The position numbers and the translations under genes are program-made. A stretch of 12,980 nt of DNA, taken from Nitratifractor sp. Its GTDB lineage: Bacteria; Campylobacterota; Campylobacteria; Campylobacterales; Sulfurovaceae. The stretch is from NCBI GenBank assembly GCA_015490055.1, contig WFYP01000133.1:1-12980 (forward strand), written 5' to 3'. Under the pieces are notes generated by a model that was given only the letters and a program-made list of their open reading frames with translations, was not told the origin of the DNA and made no database searches. Within the stretch, counting starts at the first letter, position 1, and each line of letters opens with the position of its first letter. Below are positions 7,981-12,980 of this stretch, piece after piece.

Positions 7981-8904
7981 TTGGCAAAACAGAAAAAACG
8001 AGCAACATTAGAAGATTTTAAAAATAGATTAGAATCAATAAACCCAAACTTATTTAATATGCTAAGCACTCCAAAAACCCATTTTAGCTTTAGGGTTAAT
8101 CTAAATAGAACAACAGTTCAAGAAGTTTTAGAAAAGCTAAAGCAAGAAGGCATAGAGCCACAAAGTGTAGAGTGGTGCAAAGAAGCTTTTGTTTTATCAA
8201 TAGAGTCAAGAGAAGCATTAGTAAAATCTACACCTTACACTGCAAAAGAGGTTTATATTCAAAACCTATCTTCAATATTTGCTGCAATCTCTTTAAAAAT
8301 AAAACCAGAGTTTTGGGTATTAGATTTAGCAGCAGCACCTGGAGGCAAAAGCTTAATATTTAGTGAGAGAGCTAGTAAAGTGAGTGCAGTAGAACCAGAC
8401 AAAAATCGCTTTTTTATGATGAAGCGAAACTTCAAAGAGTCGCTAGTTAAAAATATTCAAACTTACAATAAAGATGGCAGATTTATCTACAAGGCATGCC
8501 CCGAATGGTTCGATGCGGTATTCTTAGATGCCCCATGTAGTTCCGAAGCCCATATCGACATAGCCAAAGGTATAACATGGTGGAGCCCAAGACGAATATA
8601 CAAATTTGCCAAACTACAAAAAGAGTTAATAATCTCCGCCTTCGAATCACTAAAAAGTGGCGGCGAAATGATATACGCCACCTGCACCTTCGCCCCAGAA
8701 GAGAATGAAGCTGTAGTAAACTACCTACTATCCAAATATCCAAATGCCAAAGTACTACCAATAGAGCATAACTTACAAAACACCCAAAAAGGCATAACAA
8801 AATGGCAAGATGAAGAGTACTCGAGCGAAGTAACTAAAACCCTAAGATTCCTACCAAACAAAGCCTTTAGCGGTTTTTACATGGCTAGGATTGGCAAAGA
8901 GTGA
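7981..8904 (+). CDS. NOL1/NOP2/Sun-family RNA (cytosine-5)-methyltransferase
   Basis: This SAM-dependent enzyme methylates C5 of cytosine in rRNA or tRNA. The 307-residue protein has the family layout: a substrate-binding N-terminal part with FRVNLNR (37-43), the conserved YIQNLSS segment before the catalytic domain, SAM motif I LDLAAAPGGKS (about 114-124), motif IV DAPCSS with Cys186, and motif VI YATCTFAPEENE with the catalytic Cys235. Both cysteines used by this family are present. The start is TTG at 7981, with AAAAAGGA just upstream and no better ATG. I cannot say which RNA position it modifies (RsmB, RsmF and tRNA enzymes share these motifs), so I give no symbol. It is separated from magIII by 176 bp of repeat-bearing sequence and is probably transcribed on its own. 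Confidence 0.9.
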   Translation: MAKQKKRATLEDFKNRLESINPNLFNMLSTPKTHFSFRVNLNRTTVQEVLEKLKQEGIEPQSVEWCKEAFVLSIESREALVKSTPYTAKEVYIQNLSSIFAAISLKIKPEFWVLDLAAAPGGKSLIFSERASKVSAVEPDKNRFFMMKRNFKESLVKNIQTYNKDGRFIYKACPEWFDAVFLDAPCSSEAHIDIAKGITWWSPRRIYKFAKLQKELIISAFESLKSGGEMIYATCTFAPEENEAVVNYLLSKYPNAKVLPIEHNLQNTQKGITKWQDEEYSSEVTKTLRFLPNKAFSGFYMARIGKE

Positions 8905-9004
8905 AAAGTCTAAAATTACAAGATATATCAAGTGATTTTATTACATTACTACTCAATATATTAAGTAAAAAGAGTATCTTTTGAAGTTGGCAAATGTAAA
9001 GGCA

Positions 9005-9165
9005 ATTAATATTTTAGAGTGCTTATTATTGCTATAGAATATAGTAATGCGTATTACTGTAGTATATATTACTATAATAAAAAAATAGATTCTATTTATT
9101 TATAATTTTTTGCAGAGTTGTAGCTTGTTGGGGTAGGTATAAGTGGATATTTAATGTCTTAACCC
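9005..9165. repeat. Left copy of a duplicated noncoding segment flanking the toxin-antitoxin pair
   Basis: It shares with 10044-10366 an identical 17-bp block (ATTAATATTTTAGAGTG at 9005-9021 and 10044-10060). It also shares a 40-bp ungapped block (9043-9082 versus 10247-10286) with 34 of 40 bases identical. A weaker tail follows, with the pieces AGAGTTGTAGCTTGTTGG, GGTAGG and GATATTTAA. The 40-bp block holds two imperfect palindromes (AGTAAT-GCGT-ATTACT at 9043-9058 and TAGTA-TATAT-TACTA at 9060-9074) and a TATAAT at 9073-9078. This fills most of the gap 8905-9173, which has no intact gene. Confidence 0.7.
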
Positions 9166-9175
9166 CCCTTTTTTT
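9130..9175 (+). terminator. Possible plus-strand terminator before the end of vapC
   Basis: GGGGT (9130-9134) can pair with ACCCC (9162-9166), with AAG/CTT pairing inside, and seven T follow at 9169-9175. The loop is long, so the stem is weak. It would stop transcripts coming from the methyltransferase gene or from the TATAAT at 9073 and protect the convergent toxin gene. Confidence 0.35.
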
Positions 9176-9563
9176 ATGGTCTAAAAATAGATATATCGAG
9201 TCCATTAATTACTTTATAATGCTTATCGTTTGCAGTAATAAGTGTTAATCCATACTCTGTTGCAGTTGCTCCTATTAGGGCATCTGCTAATTGCATAGAG
9301 TGACTTAAAAAATACTCTTCTACATAAAAAAGAGCCTTGGTGCTTATTGCTTCATTAATATAAATAGTTTTAACCTCCCAGTTTTTAAGTGTATTTTGAA
9401 GAGTCTTTAACTCTTTTTTATCTCTCATTCCTTGTACTAACTCTATGTGTGTTACTAAAGAAATAGCAAAATTATCTAAAGAGTGTATTAAATTGTAAGC
9501 ATTTTGGTTTCCGCGAAGATACCAAATTAACACATCTGTATCAATAAGAGTTTTATATATCAA
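9174..9563 (-). CDS. vapC: PIN-domain ribonuclease toxin (VapC family)
   Basis: This is a type II toxin, a metal-dependent RNase of the PIN fold. In the family, targets are usually tRNA or rRNA and the antitoxin blocks the active site. The 129 residues cover the whole domain and keep the acidic residues that bind the metal: Asp8 (in LIDTDVLIWYL), Glu41 (in THIELVQG), Asp94 (in LADALIGATA) and Asp113 (in TANDKHY). It has no signal peptide or membrane span. Its ATG lies 11 bp inside the end of the antitoxin gene in another frame, which is typical of translational coupling in such operons. It is convergent with the upstream methyltransferase gene. The domain looks intact, so the toxin is probably active. 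Confidence 0.9.
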   Translation of the reverse strand: MIYKTLIDTDVLIWYLRGNQNAYNLIHSLDNFAISLVTHIELVQGMRDKKELKTLQNTLKNWEVKTIYINEAISTKALFYVEEYFLSHSMQLADALIGATATEYGLTLITANDKHYKVINGLDISIFRP

Positions 9564-9792
9564 AACTTCTACCTTTTCTTAGCTCTCTTACGATTGTATC
9601 TACATCATCATCTCTATCTTTCCATAAACCAAAAAGTGCATCACTTTTCTCCTTATTGCTAGAGTTGCCATCATAAGGAATAAGTTTGGCTTTTGGCTTA
9701 TTTCGGTAAGTGATAATAATATCCTCTTTTTTACTCAAAGCATCAAAAAGCATAGATATTTTAAAGCGTAAATCTTTTGCAGAAACTGTCAT
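9553..9792 (-). CDS. Phd/YefM-family antitoxin
   Basis: This is the first gene of the toxin-antitoxin operon, 79 residues. The N-terminal half (MTVSAKDLRFKISMLFDALS, then DIIITYRNKPKAKLIPY) matches the Phd/YefM DNA-binding fold. The C-terminal half (DALFGLWKDRDDD ... IVRELRKGRSFDI) is the type of acidic/basic tail seen in antitoxins of this family paired with PIN toxins, where it covers the toxin. AAAGGAT lies a good distance before the ATG. A long inverted repeat over the predicted -10 box upstream (9803-9831) is the likely binding site for autorepression. The gene pair lies between two copies of a noncoding repeat. The family call is from sequence pattern only. Confidence 0.87.
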   Translation of the reverse strand: MTVSAKDLRFKISMLFDALSKKEDIIITYRNKPKAKLIPYDGNSSNKEKSDALFGLWKDRDDDVDTIVRELRKGRSFDI

Positions 9793-9802
9793 AATTTATC
9801 CT

Positions 9803-9837
9803 TTAAGTTTATACTTTAATTATAAACTTAATAAGTT
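9803..9837 (-). promoter_or_regulatory. Operator-like inverted repeat over the toxin-antitoxin promoter
   Basis: TTAAGTTTATA (9803-9813) and TATAAACTTAA (9821-9831) are perfect 11-bp inverted arms with a 7-nt spacer. A second, overlapping inverted repeat (AACTTA at 9825-9830, TAAGTT at 9832-9837) adds a third half-site. A minus-strand TATAAT at 9819-9824 lies inside. Such a layout fits repression by the Phd/YefM antitoxin and its toxin complex. Confidence 0.65.
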
Positions 9838-10043
9838 AAAAAGAGCTTAAGCTATATTATGTTCTTATTTGGAACTATAGAAACTATATTGATATGATAA
9901 AGAAATAATAATACAGATACTGCTGGTTTTGTTTTTAGAAACGAAGATAAAGATACTATTACTATCACCAGACTCTAATTTCTTGGTTAATAACAATGGA
10001 TGATAGCTCTATCCAAGAGATAGATGGAGTTAAAATTAAAATT

Positions 10044-10366
10044 ATTAATATTTTAGAGTGGGTACTATTGCCTTAACCTAAATATTATTGCTATTTTAGA
10101 TAGACTCTTCAAAGAGAGCTTCTGTTTTAGGTAATTTTTTATTAATCTATTATTTTGCTATACAAATAGTAGATTTTCAACGTCTAACTCCTTTTCTTCT
10201 GTAATTTTTTCTTCAATTGTTAAAAATTCAAATTTTACATTATTATAGTAATGTCTGTTACTGTAATGTGTATTACTATAATAAAATAGATTGTTTTGGC
10301 TACTAATCTTAAATAGAGTGTGGCTTCTTTGGCTAGGTAGGGGTAGATATTTAAAGTCCGACCTCT
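10044..10366. repeat. Right copy of the duplicated noncoding segment
   Basis: This is the partner of 9005-9165. The 17-bp identical block is at 10044-10060. About 170 bp not present in the left copy follow, then the 40-bp block at 10247-10286 (34 of 40 identical, no gaps) with its two palindromes (AGTAA ... TTACT and GTAAT ... ATTAC) and TATAAT at 10277-10282. The weaker tail (AGAGTGTGGCTTCTTTGG, GGTAGG, GATATTTAA) continues to about 10366. Confidence 0.7.
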
Positions 10367-10460
10367 TTTAAAAGGTAGATATAGGCGGAGATATAATAAT
10401 AAGTCTTATGTTGCAAGATTTGTTATACACAAGAGGTAAATAAATTTATAAATCTTTTGT

Positions 10461-10466
10461 TATAAT
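10461..10466 (+). promoter_or_regulatory. Candidate -10 box for the exported-protein genes
   Basis: TTGTTATAAT ends at 10466, with a T-rich stretch before it and no good -35 box. It lies 58 bp before the TTG start of the next gene and closely resembles the GTTATAAT in front of ileS. Confidence 0.5.
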
Positions 10467-10524
10467 GTTTATAGTTTATCGTAGATTGTGAGTTTAATTA
10501 TTTTAATTACTAAAGGAGAGTGTA

Positions 10525-11244
10525 TTGAAAAAAATTTTTGTAAGTGGCATAATGGTATTTATGATGGCATCATCACTTTATGCCGATAAGGGTAAAGTGC
10601 GAATTGCTTCGGATAAGCAGGGGGCTTACATCTATGTAGATGGTAAGAAAAAGGCGATGACGGGGGAGGGGTTTACCTCTATACTTCTTGAAGAGGGAGA
10701 CCATGTTATTAAAGTTGTAAAAGAAGGAAATAAATACTATCAAGGATATGCAAAAAAATCTGTTTTTGTAGGTGCAGAGACTTCGGTAAAGATTAATTTA
10801 AAACTTAATAAATTGGAACCAACCCCAAGCTATAGAGAAGTATTACAACAAAAAGATATTCCAAAATTTCAAAGATGGAAAAGAAGTGGCAATGTAGTAA
10901 AAGATACCAAATTGGGCTTAATTTGGCAAGATAACCTTGAGGTAAAAACAGTACAAAGGAGTTGGAAAGAAGCTAAAAGATATTGTCAAAACCTCTCTTT
11001 AGCAGGATTTACTGACTGGCGATTACCAAGCTACGATGAGTTACTTACTATTGTTGATTATGATCGATACAGACCTGCCATTATGCCCTCTTTTAATAAT
11101 GTAGCCTATGACTTTTATTGGTCTTCCAGTAAAGATATATCTGATACTAAATATAACCATATAGTACACTTTGTTGATGGGTTTACATATGTAGCTAAAA
11201 TATCTAAGTCTACTTCGTTTGTTAGGTGTGTAAGAGGCAGATAA
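10525..11244 (+). CDS. Exported PEGA-like / DUF1566 protein
   Basis: The protein has 239 residues and an unknown function. Residues 1-20 form a signal peptide ending SSLYA. Residues 24-95 resemble a PEGA domain (YIYVDGKKKAMTGEGFTSI, then LLEEGDHVIKVVKEG), a small beta-sandwich found in surface proteins. Residues 120-237 are a DUF1566 (Lcl C-terminal-like) domain with GLIWQDN, DWRLPS (165-170), DFYWSSS and the closing FVRCVR. Cys154 and Cys235 could form a disulfide in the periplasm or outside. Translation starts at TTG (10525) with AAAGGAG at a good distance. It is the first of three plus-strand genes for exported proteins and has its own -10 box. DUF1566 domains occur in putative surface or adhesin-like proteins; binding to a cell-surface ligand is only a guess. 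Confidence 0.85.
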   Translation: MKKIFVSGIMVFMMASSLYADKGKVRIASDKQGAYIYVDGKKKAMTGEGFTSILLEEGDHVIKVVKEGNKYYQGYAKKSVFVGAETSVKINLKLNKLEPTPSYREVLQQKDIPKFQRWKRSGNVVKDTKLGLIWQDNLEVKTVQRSWKEAKRYCQNLSLAGFTDWRLPSYDELLTIVDYDRYRPAIMPSFNNVAYDFYWSSSKDISDTKYNHIVHFVDGFTYVAKISKSTSFVRCVRGR

Positions 11245-11336
11245 TATTTGTTCCTTATTTTTTTGAGGGGACCATTGATAAATTAATAAAATTGAAGATT
11301 TAAAAGCATTTAAAAACTTTATAAGGAGTAGTGTTG

Positions 11337-11741
11337 ATGAAGCAAATATTTTTACTGGTAGTTATAGTGGCTTGTTTGGGAGCTAATACGGTTAAGGATA
11401 ACCATACAGGCTTAGAATGGCAAGACAACAGAGATGCCAAAACCGTTAAAAGAGACTGGCAGGGGGCAAAAGGGTATTGTCAAGAGTTAACTTTGGCGGG
11501 GTATGACGATTGGCGACTGCCCACCATCAAAGAGTTACAGAGTATTATAGATATAAAAAGATATAATCCAGCAATCATAAAGAACTTTAAGTATGTTACT
11601 AACTCTGCTGATCCTTATTGGTCTTCTAGTGAAGATGTCTCTGCTATTAATTATGTTTGGATAGTCTCCTTCTATACTGGGAAAACAAACCATGCTAATA
11701 AGTCCAATAAGTTTTTTGTTAGGTGTGTGAGGGATAAATGA
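11337..11741 (+). CDS. Exported minimal DUF1566 protein
   Basis: This 134-residue protein is essentially a signal peptide plus one DUF1566 domain, paralogous to the C-terminal half of the preceding gene product. They share GLxWQDN, a W-x2-AK-x-YCQ-x-L-x-LAG run, DWRLP, RYxPAI, YWSSS and FVRCVR. Cys48 and Cys130 match the cysteine pair of the neighbour. I prefer the ATG at 11337 because AAGGAG (11323-11328) lies 8 nt before it; GTG at 11331 and TTG at 11334 are too close. Residues 1-17 are a short hydrophobic signal. I10-V-A-C13 would also fit a lipobox, but the signal would then be unusually short. It starts 92 bp after the previous gene and overlaps the next by 4 bp (ATGA). Confidence 0.82.
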   Translation: MKQIFLLVVIVACLGANTVKDNHTGLEWQDNRDAKTVKRDWQGAKGYCQELTLAGYDDWRLPTIKELQSIIDIKRYNPAIIKNFKYVTNSADPYWSSSEDVSAINYVWIVSFYTGKTNHANKSNKFFVRCVRDK

Positions 11742-12403
11742 AAAAATTTATCTTAATATTTTTTTTAACTTTTGTTAGTGTTGCTGTTTTTTACCCTACT
11801 AGCAGTTATGCTATAAGTTTAGACGATGACGAAGAGGATGCAGAAGATGTGGCAGAGTTTCTAAGTCAAGCAAAAAAAGCAGGAGAGTCGGAGTCTTTTG
11901 ATAAAGCAGATGAGCTACTAAAAAAAGCTAAAATGTATGGTGTAAAATCTGATGAAGTGAAAGAAGTAAGTAACTATATAGCAAAGAAAAAGCAGGAAAA
12001 AAAGGCAAGATTAGAGAGGCAGAGAAAAGAGAGAGAACGACTTGCTAGGCTAAAACGAGAGAGAGAAGAGCGAGAAAGACAGGCAAGAGTCTCTTCTAGT
12101 AGTAGTGGCTCATATTCTGGTTCTATATCTATGTGCTATCCAAATATCCCAAGCCCTGTAGAGTATTCTGAATGTAGTGGTGCAAAAACTGCAAGTGGCA
12201 ATTATGCTACTGTTAAGCTTAGTCGTGGTGGAGGTATTAGTAGTTCAAATTGTTTTGATTTAACTATTTATGCTAATGGCAGTATAGCAAATGGTAACAC
12301 ATGTGGTGGTGCAAATGGGAGTTGGTCTGTTATTGTAAATGGACAAAGTGGATTTGCTAATGGACTTGGAAATGCTATCGCTTGGCTTTTAAGAAGAATG
12401 TGA
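11738..12403 (+). CDS. Exported protein with acidic patch, charged helix and Cys/Gly-rich C-terminus
   Basis: I do not recognise the family. The protein has 221 residues. A signal peptide covers residues 1-25 (ending SSYA). An acidic patch (29-40, DDDEEDAEDVAE) is followed by a short helical part with FDKADELLKKAKMYG (54-68). Next is a long Arg/Lys/Glu helix (82-117), probably a coiled coil, then a Ser linker (119-129). The C-terminal part is rich in Gly, Ser and Asn with Cys133, Cys146, Cys172 and Cys189, enough for two disulfides. The last residues, IAWLLRRM, are amphipathic. The ATG overlaps the stop of the DUF1566 gene, so the two are probably translated together and may act together in the envelope. 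Its end faces the convergent DUF3298 fragment with 24 bp between them. Confidence 0.78.
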   Translation: MKKFILIFFLTFVSVAVFYPTSSYAISLDDDEEDAEDVAEFLSQAKKAGESESFDKADELLKKAKMYGVKSDEVKEVSNYIAKKKQEKKARLERQRKERERLARLKREREERERQARVSSSSSGSYSGSISMCYPNIPSPVEYSECSGAKTASGNYATVKLSRGGGISSSNCFDLTIYANGSIANGNTCGGANGSWSVIVNGQSGFANGLGNAIAWLLRRM

Positions 12404-12427
12404 TTAGATTGTATTGATATCAAAAAA

Positions 12428-12757
12428 CTAACTGATAGAAGAGTTTGATGAAACTCTGATATGGTGGATTGATAAATCTTTAAAAGGTACGGTTATTTTC
12501 ATCGAACCATATGATGCCGCACCGATTTGATACATGCTAAAGTAGATTGTTACTGAGTCATCTGAAACTGTGAAGTTTTTAAATAGATCTGCTTCATCCA
12601 AACTAAAGTCTTTGATGTTAGTATTTGGAAATTTTGCTTTGAGATATTCTCCTATTTTACGATGTAGTTGTAAGAGTGTTTTTTTGTCAAAGAACTCTTC
12701 TAGCTTATACTGATGTCCATCTTTCCTCTCGTTACGCAGTTGCACTGCGTAATGCAT
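12428..12757 (-). pseudogene. C-terminal part of a DUF3298-type protein, N-terminus replaced by a repeat
   Basis: The frame gives 109 residues. From residue 12 onward it resembles the end of DUF3298 (RsiV-like) proteins: KDGHQYKLEEFF matches the usual 'KTGK-lkLeDlF' step, and SVTIYFSMYQIGAASYGSMK followed by ITVPFKDL matches the final strands. Full-length members have a signal peptide or membrane anchor and a DUF4163/PdaC-like part before this, all missing here. The first 10 or so residues (MHYAVQLRNER) are encoded by the palindrome TTACGCAGT/ACTGCGTAA at 12732-12752. The same frame stays open upstream through low-complexity hairpin DNA. There is no good ribosome binding site. I read this as a 5'-truncated gene, with a repeat inserted or joined at the break. 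A functional small protein is less likely. Confidence 0.6.
12732..12752. repeat. Short perfect palindrome at the DUF3298 breakpoint
   Basis: TTACGCAGT (12732-12740) and ACTGCGTAA (12744-12752) are perfect 9-bp inverted arms with a 3-nt loop. It is more GC-rich than its surroundings and lies across the first codons of the truncated gene. A weaker palindrome, ATACA/TGTAT (12756-12767), follows directly. Confidence 0.7.
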
Positions 12758-12810
12758 ACACTTGTATAGTAGAAATTTGTCGCTAATTCTTAATTTGTCT
12801 AGGTTTTTCC

Positions 12811-12837
12811 TTTCATTTTTTTTAGAAAAAAACGAAA
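12811..12837. repeat. A/T hairpin
   Basis: TTTC (12811-12814) pairs with GAAA (12834-12837). After one mismatch, seven T (12816-12822) pair with seven A (12826-12832) around a 3-nt loop. It may be one part of the palindrome series that fills 12730-12980. Confidence 0.5.
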
Positions 12838-12858
12838 CAAAAAAAATCGCACAAAAGA

Positions 12859-12977
12859 TGAGATTTTCGGGAGATTTGTTTAGCCTACGCTAAAAATGCA
12901 AAACTCTGCTTTCAGCTTCAAACAGTTGCATTTTCTTTACGCTACGGCTAAACAAATCTCTTTTTCCGAAAATCTCA
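12859..12977. repeat. Imperfect inverted repeat of about 119 bp
   Basis: Three perfect paired blocks are nested: GAGATTTTCGG (12860-12870) with CCGAAAATCTC (12966-12976); GAGATTTGTTTAGCC (12871-12885) with GGCTAAACAAATCTC (12946-12960), leaving a TTTTT bulge on the right side; and AAAATGCAA (12893-12901) with TTGCATTTT (12926-12934). The interval has no convincing CDS; 12758-12980 seems to be wholly noncoding structure. The right edge of the window cuts its context. Confidence 0.75.
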
Positions 12978-12980
12978 AAT

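Larger units (their letters stand above)
9793..10524. other. 732-bp region with no intact gene
   Basis: From left to right this holds the toxin-antitoxin operator (9803-9837), then AT-rich DNA with short open frames that may be decayed coding sequence (see findings, 9901-10241). The right copy of the duplicated segment (10044-10366) comes next, followed by a palindrome CTTTTAAAAG at about 10365-10374 and a promoter at 10461-10466 for the next gene. I see no tRNA, transposase or complete CDS. Confidence 0.7.

Noticed and set aside
8967..8982. AAAAGA/TCTTTT hairpin as terminator of the methyltransferase gene
   Set aside because: The stem is only six mostly A-T pairs with no T-run after it; the GGGGT/ACCCC structure at 9130-9175 is a better candidate.
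9163..9175. Homopolymer CCCCCC followed by TTTTTTT as a phase-variation tract
   Set aside because: It lies at and just beyond the vapC stop codon, so slippage would not change the reading frame of a protein. A terminator tail is the simpler reading.
12859..12977. Integron attC site
   Set aside because: The arms lack the GTTRRRY / RYYYAAC core pair and there is no gene cassette array or integrase in the window.

Overview
The window looks like chromosomal DNA of a low-GC Campylobacterota bacterium (Sulfurimonas/Sulfurovum/Campylobacter-like). This rests on three things: the order ileS – small membrane protein – gatA – guaB, which I recall from Campylobacter jejuni (from memory, not checked); a MagIII-type 3-methyladenine DNA glycosylase of the Helicobacter kind; and promoters with a clear TATAAT -10 box but no good -35 box. 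I cannot name the genus.

Left part (1-7804), core genome. A divergent hypothetical gene runs off the left edge (1-310, minus strand). From a TATAAT promoter at 383-388 follows a tight plus-strand gene train: ileS, an untracked 44-residue single-span membrane protein whose GTG overlaps the ileS stop and whose end overlaps gatA, then gatA, guaB, fabH and magIII. The jobs are mixed: isoleucine tRNA charging, the transamidation subunit for Gln/Asn-tRNA, GMP synthesis, fatty-acid initiation and base-excision repair. The common theme is housekeeping and growth.

Middle part (7760-10520), a patchwork. The end of magIII and the following spacer contain two runs of imperfect 7-bp repeats that lead straight into a GTAG + hairpin element resembling a REP sequence. 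Next comes a NOL1/NOP2/Sun-family m5C RNA methyltransferase (7981-8904, TTG start). A type II toxin-antitoxin pair (Phd/YefM-like antitoxin and PIN/VapC toxin, minus strand, 9174-9792) has a long inverted-repeat operator over its promoter. Two diverged copies of one noncoding segment flank this pair, at 9005-9165 and 10044-10366. Each copy carries a 17-bp identical block, tandem AGTAAT/ATTACT palindromes, a TATAAT box and a similar tail. The 730 bp between 9793 and 10524 has no intact gene, only these repeats and possible coding debris.

Right part (10525-12980), accessory. Three plus-strand genes for exported proteins lie close together: a PEGA-like + DUF1566 protein, a minimal DUF1566 protein, and a coiled-coil, Ser/Gly-rich, Cys-containing protein of unknown function. 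Convergent to them is the C-terminal part of a DUF3298-type protein (12428-12757) whose apparent N-terminus is encoded by a hairpin repeat, so it is probably a truncated gene. The last 250 bp are a series of palindromes ending in an imperfect inverted repeat of about 119 bp, close to the window edge.
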